In this document: positions 36,141-44,251 of the stretch, in pieces
Layout: each line of letters opens with the position of its first letter
Numbering within the stretch: position 1 is the stretch's first letter
Assembly (NCBI GenBank): GCA_043801445.1
Contig: JAZDMB010000031.1
Location: 18,267 to 82,266 of the forward strand
Length of the DNA: 64,000 nt
Reading direction: 5' to 3'
DNA from: JAZDFP01 sp043801445
GTDB taxonomy: Bacteria > Planctomycetota > MHYJ01 > JACQXL01
Translations under genes and position numbers: made by a program
The notes under the pieces: generated by a model
Database searches by the model: none
What the model was told of the DNA's origin: nothing
Seen by the model: the letters and a program-made list of their open reading frames with translations, nothing else

Positions 36141-36218
36141 CCGAAGGCACAGGTCTCCTGCGGCGACTCGGAAGCGACCCTTCTGACTCGCCCGTGGCGA
36201 GGTAGCGATGAAAGGACA

Positions 36219-37529
36219 TCATCCGATAAATCCGGGTATTTCGGATACCAATTCAGGTAATCTCTCGGTATCTGTTTTAACATTTCTTCTACTGCCAAAA
36301 TTCAGCGCTAAATGTAAAAGCGGGTGGGATAGATTCCCCGATAGCCTTCTTAATATAGCTGATATTTTAGTGAATTCTCTTTTGACCCACATTTCTCCGG
36401 TTTGAAGTTCATAAGGAGTCATATTCTTCGGTTTGAAAACAACCGTAGAATGGTCATAATACTTCCAGTCGGTAGTCAGCAGGCGTCCTTCTCTTTTCAA
36501 CTGTTCATATGTTCTCGTCCCGGGATAAGGCGTCAAAATATTCAAAGAAGCCGTACTGATTTTATTTCTCTCCAAAAAATCAAGGGTTTCAGGGAATGTA
36601 TCCTTTGTATCTCCGTCAAAACCAAAGACCATCGAGGCATGGAAATGAATGCCGAAATCCTTGATTCTTTTTACGGCATCTTCTATTCCCTTAATTTCCT
36701 TGATTGATTTTCGCATTGTTTTTAATTGCGCCTCAGCCACGCTTTCTAATCCGAAGAAAAGCGCGGCGCATCCGCTTTCCGCCGCCAATTTCATCAATTC
36801 CGCATCATGAACAAATGAGATGGATGCCTGGCCCACCCATTTGATTTTACAAGCGGTTATCGCCTTAAACAATTCCTTGGCATACTGAGGTTTTCCGATA
36901 ATATTGTCATCCAGAAATATAAATATTTTACCCCGTGAGTCTTCAATATCGCGGACTACATTACTGATAGGAGCGTGGCGAATCTCTTTGCCGAATATGT
37001 CTGAAACACAACAAAACTCGCAACTATAAGGACATCCGCGTGTCGTCATTACCGGGATAACATTAAATAATCTTTTTTTGGCAAGTTTCCTGAACTTCAA
37101 TGGGATATATCTATCCAGAGAGGGTTTGGGATGATGATATGTTTTTTGCAGGACGCCTTTCTTGAAATCTTCCAGCACCTGTTCCCAGACACCCTCTGCT
37201 TCGCCGATGACAACCGAATCCGCATACTTGAGCGCCTCATCAGGCAGAAGTGTCGGATGAACCCCGCCCAAAACGACCTTTTTACCTCTTTTCTTGAATT
37301 CCTGCGCCAGATGATAGGCGCGCGGGGCATTCGCCGTCATACAGCTTATTCCGACCAGGTCAAAGTCTTCATCAAGATTTATTTTCTCAGTCTCTTCTTC
37401 GACTGTTTTTACCTCATATTCCGGAGGAGTAAGTCCTTCTAAGATATGCAAAGCTAACTGCGGTATCATAAGTAACTTAGAAGTTTTTATATCAAAGTCT
37501 ATACTCGGTGAAATCAATAATACTTTCAT
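36219..37529 (-). CDS. B12-binding radical SAM protein
   Basis: 436 residues. The N-terminal B12-binding-like domain (1-130) has LVGISCMTANAPRAYHLAQEFKKRGKKVVLGGVHPTLLPDEAL. The radical SAM domain follows with the cluster motif CPYSCEFCCVSDIFG (CxxxCxxC) and IFIFLDDNIIGKPQYAKELF, and FHASMVFGFDGDTKDTF. The C-terminal part resembles DUF4070 (TPYPGTRTYEQLKREGR, MTPYELQTGEMWVKREF). Related enzymes methylate or rearrange lipids, including hopanoid synthesis enzymes (HpnJ/HpnP type). No hopanoid genes are adjacent, so the substrate is open. Confidence 0.88.
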   Translation of the reverse strand: MKVLLISPSIDFDIKTSKLLMIPQLALHILEGLTPPEYEVKTVEEETEKINLDEDFDLVGISCMTANAPRAYHLAQEFKKRGKKVVLGGVHPTLLPDEALKYADSVVIGEAEGVWEQVLEDFKKGVLQKTYHHPKPSLDRYIPLKFRKLAKKRLFNVIPVMTTRGCPYSCEFCCVSDIFGKEIRHAPISNVVRDIEDSRGKIFIFLDDNIIGKPQYAKELFKAITACKIKWVGQASISFVHDAELMKLAAESGCAALFFGLESVAEAQLKTMRKSIKEIKGIEDAVKRIKDFGIHFHASMVFGFDGDTKDTFPETLDFLERNKISTASLNILTPYPGTRTYEQLKREGRLLTTDWKYYDHSTVVFKPKNMTPYELQTGEMWVKREFTKISAILRRLSGNLSHPLLHLALNFGSRRNVKTDTERLPELVSEIPGFIG

Positions 37530-37737
37530 ATGTGTAATTTATTTCAGCTTGACTTATTCAAAGAACACAGAGCGTGTCCCCAAAATTCAGAATTACCAAC
37601 AATATAAAAACACTTATAATTTGCAAAGATACAGAAAAAAATGTAATATTAATATATTGTATTCTTTATACCGAATACATAGTGTTATCCCTCTGGACGA
37701 CGGGACCCCATTATAGAATGGTATGGATTTATAGTAT

Positions 37738-39576
37738 ATGAAAAAGATTGAACACAATAAGAAGATACGCAATATTGCCATCATCGCTCACGTTGACCAT
37801 GGCAAGACCACGCTGGTGGATTTTATGCTCCGCCAAAGCGGCGTATTCCGCCAGAATCAGGAAGTCACCGAGCGGGTGATGGATAACCTTGATCTGGAAA
37901 AAGAACGCGGGATTACCATTGCCGCCAAGAATTGCTCAGTTTGGTGGAAAGATATACGCATCAATATTCTTGATACGCCCGGACACGCTGATTTCGGCGG
38001 CGAGGTAGAACGCAGCCTGAGCATGGTTGACGGCGCCATTCTGCTGGTCGATGCGGCTGAAGGTCCCCTGCCCCAGACAAGATTTGTATTAAAAAAAGCT
38101 CTTGAATCCGGACTCAAGATGATTGTGCTGATTAACAAAATCGACCGCAAGGACGCCCGTCCGGTTCAGGTACTGGACGAAATATATAATTTATTCATAG
38201 ACCTGGAAGCAACTGACAAGGATTTGGACTTCCCTGTTTTATATACTATCGGACGCGAAGGCATCGCCCAGAAAACACTGGAAAAACCAGGCACTAATCT
38301 GGATATCCTGTTTAACACCATTATCGAAACCGTTCCTGCACCATCGTATCATCCGGCAGAACCATTCCAAATGATAGTAGCCGACCTGGACTATTCAGAT
38401 TATGTAGGACAACTAGCTATCGGCAGGGTTTTTAACGGACATGCTAAATGCAATGATGACCTAGTCTGTATAAAGGAAGGCGGCAAGACCGAACCTATAC
38501 GTATAACCAAGCTGCAGATATACAAAGGAATTTCACTGGAACTAGTTGACGAAGTCCATCCGGGCGATATTATAATTCTGGCCGGCGTTGAAAACGTCAA
38601 TATCGGCGACACTATCTGCACCAAAGAAGTGCCCAAGGCATTACCACGCATCCTGGTTGACGAGCCCACAGTCTCAATGGCATTTACCCAAAATACCTCG
38701 CCCTTTGCGGGCAAGGAAGGCACCTATGTCCAGGCAAGGAAAATACTGGAACGCCTGCGCAAAGAAACCCTAATTAATGTGGGCATACAACTGGAGGTAT
38801 CGCCTGAATCAGATGTCTTCATTGTCAAAGGACGCGGTGAATTCCAAATGGAAATACTGCTGGAAACTATCCGCCGTGAGGGTTTCGAAGTGACGGTAGG
38901 CAGACCGCAGGTAATATTTAAGAAAAAAGAAGGCGTCAAGGTGGAACCGATTGAGCATTTATATATTGACTGTGATGAAACCCATATCGGCGTCATTACC
39001 GAAAAGATTTCACAACGCAAGGGACAAATGATAAATATGGTTAATCACGGCACCGGCCGTGTCCGCCTCGAATTCACCATTCCTACCCGCTGTCTAATCG
39101 GCTATCGCAACGAATTTCTGACCGATACCCGTGGCACCGGCATTATGAGTTCGTATCTCAAAGGATATGAAGAATACCGAGGCGAATTCAAATCGCGGCT
39201 GACCGGCTCTCTGGTAGCTGACCGCGACGGCACAGCGGCGCCTTATGCGCTGGAAAACCTGGAAATGCGCGGAGCGCTTTTCGTCAAGCCCGGTGACAAG
39301 GTCTACCAGGGAATGATTATAGGCGAATACAGCCGCGAGGGCGACCTTAATGTCAATGCGGCTAAAGCCAAGAAACTGACCAATATGCGCAGTTCCACCT
39401 GCGATGATAATATCATCCTCAAACCGATTCTACCAATGACATTGGGCAAAGCTATCACATTTATCAAAGACGACGAAATGGTTGAAGTCACGCCCAAATC
39501 CATACGGTTACGCAAGAAAATTCTTTCCGTAGATGAACAAAAGAGCTTACGCGCACGTACAGCCGTCCCGCTTTAA
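37738..39576 (+). CDS. typA: Ribosome-associated GTPase TypA/BipA
   Basis: 612 residues. GTPase motifs: AHVDHGKTTLVD (G1), RGITIAAKNC (G2), DTPGHADFGGEVERSL (G3), NKIDRKDARP (G4). EF-G-like domains II, III and V follow, and the BipA-specific C-terminal domain (about 480-600, RTGTGIMSSYLKGYEEYRG and NVNAAKAKKLTNMRSS). It supports 50S assembly and translation under cold or stress. No typical ribosome binding site is seen before the ATG (TATAGTATATG). Confidence 0.97.
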   Translation: MKKIEHNKKIRNIAIIAHVDHGKTTLVDFMLRQSGVFRQNQEVTERVMDNLDLEKERGITIAAKNCSVWWKDIRINILDTPGHADFGGEVERSLSMVDGAILLVDAAEGPLPQTRFVLKKALESGLKMIVLINKIDRKDARPVQVLDEIYNLFIDLEATDKDLDFPVLYTIGREGIAQKTLEKPGTNLDILFNTIIETVPAPSYHPAEPFQMIVADLDYSDYVGQLAIGRVFNGHAKCNDDLVCIKEGGKTEPIRITKLQIYKGISLELVDEVHPGDIIILAGVENVNIGDTICTKEVPKALPRILVDEPTVSMAFTQNTSPFAGKEGTYVQARKILERLRKETLINVGIQLEVSPESDVFIVKGRGEFQMEILLETIRREGFEVTVGRPQVIFKKKEGVKVEPIEHLYIDCDETHIGVITEKISQRKGQMINMVNHGTGRVRLEFTIPTRCLIGYRNEFLTDTRGTGIMSSYLKGYEEYRGEFKSRLTGSLVADRDGTAAPYALENLEMRGALFVKPGDKVYQGMIIGEYSREGDLNVNAAKAKKLTNMRSSTCDDNIILKPILPMTLGKAITFIKDDEMVEVTPKSIRLRKKILSVDEQKSLRARTAVPL

Positions 39577-39880
39577 AACATCATATAACTTCCGGAATTA
39601 CCCCTATTTTCTAAAAACACCGCCTTACGAAGTCGCAACGAGTCCCGATTATTTCGGGACATTGCGGTTAAATCGCTCATTTCATTTTGCGGAGTCGCAA
39701 CCCCCCGATGTGACATCGGGGGATAAACTCCGTTCCCGATGGGCTATCCAAAGTAGCAGCAACGGGATCCCGATGCTATACCAACGGAGTGGGGTTCATT
39801 CGGGACCCGCCTGTCCCGAGCTATGTCTCGGGAATTATTTCGGAGCGGTGAGTGTTACCGCTCTACCATCACACGACGGG
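39577..39880. other. Intergenic hairpin cluster between convergent genes
   Basis: No gene seen. It contains several CCCGA...TCGGG hairpins (GTCCCGATTATTTCGGGAC, CCCCCGATGTGACATCGGGG, TCCCGAGCTATGTCTCGGGA) and repeated GTCGCAAC words. The stop of typA and the stop of the TPR gene face each other across it, so some hairpins may act as terminators, but none has a T-run. Confidence 0.6.
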
Positions 39881-40852
39881 CTATTGTTTGGTTATTTTCT
39901 TAAATTCATCATCTTCCCAAAGTGTTTTGAAGGCATTGTCATTAATGGCTTTTTCCTTACATTGCGGATAGAGCCCGATGGCTTTTCGCAGAAAGACAAA
40001 TGCATTCGCTTTATCGGTCATAAGCGCATAACAACACGCCTTTTCATACCAGACAAAATCATATTTAGGATTGAGTTCCAGGGTTTTATCAAAAGCCTTA
40101 AGCGCCTCATTATATTTACCCATATCCTTCAGAACCAGCCCATTACCGAATCTCGGCTCTGCATATTCCGGGTTAATCTCAATGGCTTTACCATATGCCT
40201 TGAGCGCCTCGTCATAACGCCCCAATTGGCGTAAGGAAAAACCCTTGCCGCAAAATGCATCTACGTATTGCGGTTTGAATTCTATGGATTTATCATATAC
40301 CGTGATAGATTCCTCCAATTTACCCACAATACGCAGGAGATATCCTTTTTGATACCACATATAAGAATTTTTCGGATCAAGATTAGTAACTTTATCAAAC
40401 ATCTTGAGCGCTTCTTCATTTTTACCTAACTGACGCAATATGCTTGCTTTAAGATACCAGACATTAATATTGTCCGGTGTTAGTTCCAGTGTTTTGTTCA
40501 TAACTTCAATGGCTTCATCGTATTTTTGCGCCGATAGCAGGATAAGACATTTGTTTATATATGCCATATGCATTTGCGGGTCTAATTCTATGGCTTTGTC
40601 AAAGGCACTAAGCGCTTCCTGGTTATTGCCGCCCTTTTCCAGCCAGAAGCCTTTTTCATACCAATCTTGGGCTTCTTTATTTTTATCAGGTTCCAGCTTG
40701 AACGGTGTTTTGATTTCCTCTACAACAGGCACCGGAACATCCTGGATAGGTTTATCCGGTTGGGATACTGGTTTTAGTGGCACGGTACTGCAACCGACCA
40801 ATAAAACAAACAGAAATATTACAGCGATTTGACAAAAAAATATTTTTCTCAT
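39881..40852 (-). CDS. TPR lipoprotein
   Basis: 323 residues. A lipoprotein signal with VLLVGCSTV (Cys21) is followed by a Pro-rich linker and about seven consecutive 34-residue TPR units (from about 63), with text such as NNQEALSAFDKAIELDPQ, NEEALKMFDKVTNLDPKN and YNEALKAFDKTLELNPKY. Such proteins scaffold complexes at the outer membrane. The gene stands alone and points toward typA. Confidence 0.88.
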   Translation of the reverse strand: MRKIFFCQIAVIFLFVLLVGCSTVPLKPVSQPDKPIQDVPVPVVEEIKTPFKLEPDKNKEAQDWYEKGFWLEKGGNNQEALSAFDKAIELDPQMHMAYINKCLILLSAQKYDEAIEVMNKTLELTPDNINVWYLKASILRQLGKNEEALKMFDKVTNLDPKNSYMWYQKGYLLRIVGKLEESITVYDKSIEFKPQYVDAFCGKGFSLRQLGRYDEALKAYGKAIEINPEYAEPRFGNGLVLKDMGKYNEALKAFDKTLELNPKYDFVWYEKACCYALMTDKANAFVFLRKAIGLYPQCKEKAINDNAFKTLWEDDEFKKITKQ

Positions 40853-41029
40853 AATAGGTTCCTTTTCAGACTGTCTAGAAAAATTACAAACACCTTATTA
40901 TGACAGCCTAAAATAACAAGATATTTGATGGAGAATCCCATTAAATCTCTAATCTCCTGCATAATTTAGGAATACCATTCTATGCTATCCCCCAAATTAC
41001 ATTTATACTGTATTCAGTCCTCCCAATAT

Positions 41030-41479
41030 TTACGCTCTCAGTTCCGAGGTACAACTCGGACACCGAGTAGCTTTGATATTTATTTTACTGAAACAGTAAT
41101 TGCATTCTTTAACATCTGTTTGAACCAATGCTTCTTTAGGCCGGTGCATTCGGTTTATCTGTTTAATCATAATGAATATGACAAACGCCACGATGATAAA
41201 ATCAATCACGGTATTCAAAAAGAGCCCATAATTGATGGTGACCAATCCGGCTGATTTGGCATCCGCCACCGTCTTGATAGCCTTGCCGACCGAATCACCC
41301 GAAAGAATTACGAAGAAGTTAGAAAAATCCACCTGGCCCAGCAGTAAACCGATGGGCGGCATAATGACATCGTTGACGATAGAGGTGATGATTTTGCCGA
41401 AAGCAGCGCCGATAATAATGCCGACCGCCATATCCAGCACATTGCCCCGCATGGCGAATTCCTTAAATTCTTTCAACAT
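41030..41479 (-). CDS. mscL: Large-conductance mechanosensitive channel with C-terminal zinc ribbon
   Basis: 149 residues. The typical start MLKEFKEFAMRGNVLDMAVG and IIIGAAFGKIITSIVNDVIMPPIGLLLG give helix 1, and the second helix lies at about 80-102. It opens under membrane tension to release solutes. Unlike the usual 136-residue protein, the C-terminus holds CNYCFSKINIKATRCPSC (about 126-143), two CxxC pairs that probably bind zinc in the cytoplasm. Confidence 0.95.
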   Translation of the reverse strand: MLKEFKEFAMRGNVLDMAVGIIIGAAFGKIITSIVNDVIMPPIGLLLGQVDFSNFFVILSGDSVGKAIKTVADAKSAGLVTINYGLFLNTVIDFIIVAFVIFIMIKQINRMHRPKEALVQTDVKECNYCFSKINIKATRCPSCTSELRA

Positions 41480-41890
41480 ATGTCCGTTCCTTTATTTATT
41501 AGTTTATAATTATTTCTCTCCGATGCCGCACACCAAGTCATAAATTCCGTGTCCGCCCTCCTTCGTTCTACAGGAACTTCGGAAAGGCTTGCGCTTTGAT
41601 TGATTCTACTTGCCATTAACTCTTTTGGCAAGAAAAACTAACTATCCCGAAATAATCAGGACTCTCTGCGGCTTCGCAGATAAACACAAAATTTATCGCA
41701 AAGACACTAAGACACAAAGAAAATAACCAGTTAATTTCTTCTTGGTGTCAGAATTTATCCCACTGAGATGCCTTCGTGGTTATACCTAACGGTATTATAT
41801 ATTAATAGTATCCCGTAAGGAACGAGATTTTCTTGATTTTTTTACTCTTTTCATTTTACACATTAAGGGTTTTCATTCATAATAAAAATT
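41480..41890. other. Intergenic repeats before the NtrC-type gene
   Basis: No gene seen. Contains a CAAAGACACTAAGACACAAAG repeat split near 41699-41720 and a family C copy, TACCTAACGGTATTATAT ... ATCCCGTAAGG (41783-41822). The start of the response regulator gene at 41891 has no clear ribosome binding site. Confidence 0.6.
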
Positions 41891-43291
41891 ATGGAAAACA
41901 AGGGTAAGATACTTTTGGTCGATGATGACAAGAGTATTTGCAGTGTTCTGAATATCATATTAAAAAAAGAGGGTTATGAGATTGTCACAGCCACCCGAGC
42001 AAATGAGGCATTAGTCCATTTCAAGTCTGCATCCAAAGAAAACCCATTCGATATAATCATCCAGGATATCAAGATGCCTGATATGTCAGGTTTGGAATTA
42101 ATCAAGCATTTCCAGAAAATAGAGCCCAATGTAATAATTTTAGTCATCACTGCATTCTCTGATGATAAAACAGCGGCAGAGGCAATGCGGCAGGGCGCCT
42201 ATGATTACATAAAAAAACCGTTCGATACCGAAATCGATTTGAAGCCGGCCATTAAACGCGCCATACAATCACACCGGCTCCGCCAGAATCTCAATATCCC
42301 TAATATGGTCGAGAATTTTAAATTCATCAGCACCACACCCCAGATGAAAGAGATTTATGACCTCATCCGCCGGATTGCACCGACTAACAGCACGGTTTTA
42401 ATACAAGGCGAAAGCGGGACCGGTAAGGAGCTGATTGCCCGTTACATCCATTATAACTCGACCAGGGCATCAGAACCATTCCTGACGGTAAATTGCGGCG
42501 CTTTCAGCGATAGTCTCTTGGAAAGCGAATTATTCGGTCATGTCAAAGGCGCCTTCACCAGCGCATTCTCGGATAAGAAGGGCCTTTTGGAAGTAACGAA
42601 TAAAGGGACTTTTTTCCTGGATGAGGTTTCGGAACTCTCGCCTGCTTTGCAGGTTAAATTATTACGCGCCATCGAGGCGAAGGAATTCATACCGGTCGGC
42701 GATACCCAGATGAGAAAAGTGGATATCCGTTTTATCGGCGCTACTAATACCGACCTGGAAAAACAGGTTAAAAACGGCAGTTTCAGGGAAGATTTATTCT
42801 ACCGGCTTAATATTATCTTTATCCAACTGCCGCCTCTACGCCAACGCAAAGACGATATCCCCCTTCTGGCCGGCCATTTCCTTTCTAAATATAATAAAAT
42901 AATGGGAAAAGAAGTTAAGGCTTTTTCCGAACAGGCGATGGATTTTCTGACCGGTTATGCTTGGCCCGGTAACATCAGGGAATTGGAAAATGTAGTCCAG
43001 CGTTCGGTCGCATTAAGTGAATCTGAAATCATCCAATTGTCTGAATTTAATAACAGAGGAAAATATTTTGCGAGCGTATCTGACGCCGCAGAGATTCCGG
43101 ATTCGGATAAAAATTTATCGCCGCTGCCGTTAACAAAAGGTTTTAAATTAGAGACAAAGATAGAAGAAATAGAAAAGGCCTATATCAAAAATGCACTCGA
43201 GCAAACCAAATGGAACCAGGTTGATGCCGCTAAACTACTGGGTTTGAATACCAGAGCATTACGATATAAAATAAAAAAATACAGCCTTTAG
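41891..43291 (+). CDS. NtrC-family sigma54-dependent response regulator
   Basis: 466 residues. A receiver domain (1-120; DDDKS, phosphorylated Asp in IIQDIKMPD, ITAF, KKPF), an AAA+ domain with GESGTGKE (Walker A), GTFFLDEVSELSP (Walker B) and ELFGHVKGAFTSAFSD, and a Fis-type helix-turn-helix end (QTKWNQVDAAKLLGLNTRALRYKIKKY). The sigma54-contact loop reads GAFTSA instead of the usual GAFTGA. No sensor kinase is encoded nearby, so it is an orphan here. Confidence 0.94.
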   Translation: MENKGKILLVDDDKSICSVLNIILKKEGYEIVTATRANEALVHFKSASKENPFDIIIQDIKMPDMSGLELIKHFQKIEPNVIILVITAFSDDKTAAEAMRQGAYDYIKKPFDTEIDLKPAIKRAIQSHRLRQNLNIPNMVENFKFISTTPQMKEIYDLIRRIAPTNSTVLIQGESGTGKELIARYIHYNSTRASEPFLTVNCGAFSDSLLESELFGHVKGAFTSAFSDKKGLLEVTNKGTFFLDEVSELSPALQVKLLRAIEAKEFIPVGDTQMRKVDIRFIGATNTDLEKQVKNGSFREDLFYRLNIIFIQLPPLRQRKDDIPLLAGHFLSKYNKIMGKEVKAFSEQAMDFLTGYAWPGNIRELENVVQRSVALSESEIIQLSEFNNRGKYFASVSDAAEIPDSDKNLSPLPLTKGFKLETKIEEIEKAYIKNALEQTKWNQVDAAKLLGLNTRALRYKIKKYSL

Positions 43292-43619
43292 AAGAAGCCA
43301 CAGATGGGCACGGATTAAGCAGAGTAAACAGATAATTACTATAAGAAGACCATGAAACCACGACAAATTAAACCACAAGATTTCTCAAGATTAACACCAG
43401 AAAAATCTCGTTTACCTACCTAGTGAAAATCTAGCACTAATTTCGTGGTTAAAATTTCCGCCTGAACCTGCCAGAACGGCCATTCGGGCGGGCGGGCGAA
43501 TGAATAGTCGGGTAGGTGTAAAATCCGTTTACTAAATAATATTATTTACTTGACAACAATAAGGAATTAAATATACACTCAAATATATCTAATCCCGTAA
43601 TCTTATCAGGGAATACCAA
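43292..43619. other. Intergenic: dispersed repeats and leader of the rubredoxin-like gene
   Basis: CCACAGATGGGCACGGATTAA near 43302 (split copy), ACTTCGTGGTTAAAA-type words and a GGGCGGGCGGGCG stretch. The gene's promoter lies at its right end; no other gene is seen. Confidence 0.6.
43550..43577 (+). promoter_or_regulatory. Predicted sigma70-type promoter of the rubredoxin-like gene
   Basis: TTGACA (43550-43555), 16-bp spacer, TATACA (43572-43577), 43 bp before the start at 43620. It is one of the best matches to a housekeeping promoter in the window. Confidence 0.6.
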
Positions 43620-43955
43620 ATGAAGAAGTGGTTATGCGGTGTATGCGGTTATATTTCGGACGGCGATAATCCTCCCACTAATTGCCCCAAATGCGGCGCC
43701 CCAAAAGAGAAATTCAGTTTAATACCTGATGACAAATCCAAATTAATTGAACGCGCGCGTTTTACCAATGACCTCCATATGAAATTAGAAACGCTGATAA
43801 ACAAGGTTATTAAGGTTACCGAAAAAGGAATCCAAGATAATCTTGACCCAACTTGCGTTTCATTATTTAATGAAACAAAAATCGAGGCGGATATAATCAA
43901 GCAAATGATTAAGGCCGAAATTCAGGCGCATATGAATAAAGGTAAATGGGGTTAA
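43620..43955 (+). CDS. Rubredoxin-like iron protein with helical tail
   Basis: 111 residues. The N-terminus WLCGVCGYISDGDNPPTNCPKCGAPKEKF is a rubredoxin knot, with CxxC and CxxC pairs about 15 residues apart, as found at the end of rubrerythrins. Here it comes first, followed by two helices (about 45-105, NDLHMKLETLINKVIKVTEKG and NETKIEADIIKQMIKAEIQAH). No ferritin-like iron ligands (ExxH pairs) are evident. A role in electron transfer in peroxide or oxygen detoxification is plausible. AGGGA lies 7 bases before the ATG. A micropeptide gene follows. Confidence 0.8.
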   Translation: MKKWLCGVCGYISDGDNPPTNCPKCGAPKEKFSLIPDDKSKLIERARFTNDLHMKLETLINKVIKVTEKGIQDNLDPTCVSLFNETKIEADIIKQMIKAEIQAHMNKGKWG

Positions 43956-44010
43956 TAATTAATCAATAAACAAACTTAAAATAACACAATTATATGAGGG
44001 GGTGATTAGT

Positions 44011-44073
44011 ATGTGTGGATGCGGTTGCGGAAGTAAGAAAAAGACAAAGAAGACAAAAAAGACTAAGAAATAG
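44011..44073 (+). CDS. Micropeptide, Cys-Gly head and Lys-Thr tail
   Basis: A 20-codon frame, MCGCGCGSKKK followed by three Thr-Lys-Lys-type repeats and TAG. A strong GAGGGGGTGA site lies 7 bases before the ATG, better than those of most genes here. Three alternating cysteines could bind a metal or cluster; the tail is fully basic. It follows the rubredoxin-like gene by 55 bp on the same strand and probably shares its promoter. No family is recognised; the strong site and clean frame argue for translation. Confidence 0.5.
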   Translation: MCGCGCGSKKKTKKTKKTKK

Positions 44074-44125
44074 AACGATTCAGTATTATTCTACCGGCAA
44101 TGTAAACAAGTCGGTGGTGGTATAA

Positions 44126-44170
44126 GGCGGAAGATGGAAAATATTTTCATTCTTTCTGGAAACTTCCGCC
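44126..44170. other. Hairpin after the micropeptide gene
   Basis: GGCGGAAG and CTTCCGCC arms (8 bp) enclose a second palindrome GAAAATATTTTC. No T-run follows on either strand, so a terminator role is uncertain. Confidence 0.4.
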
Positions 44171-44251
44171 ATAACACCTGTTATTTCGTAAGATTGGAAA
44201 CTACAACTAAAAATATTTATTCTCAAGATTCAAATAGAAAGGTAAGAAAAT

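Noticed and set aside
35977..36222. N-terminal extension of the type IIG protein
   Set aside because: The extra text is a translated family B repeat and arbitrary residues; a ribosome binding site supports the start at 35976.
39780..39880. tRNA-like text (GATGGTAGAGCGGTAACAC on the minus strand)
   Set aside because: It resembles a D-arm, but no matching acceptor stem, anticodon arm or T-loop could be drawn; the area is hairpin repeats.
39533..40234. Plus-strand protein frame opposite the TPR gene
   Set aside because: It overlaps the end of typA and the antisense of a clear TPR lipoprotein, and runs through intergenic hairpins.
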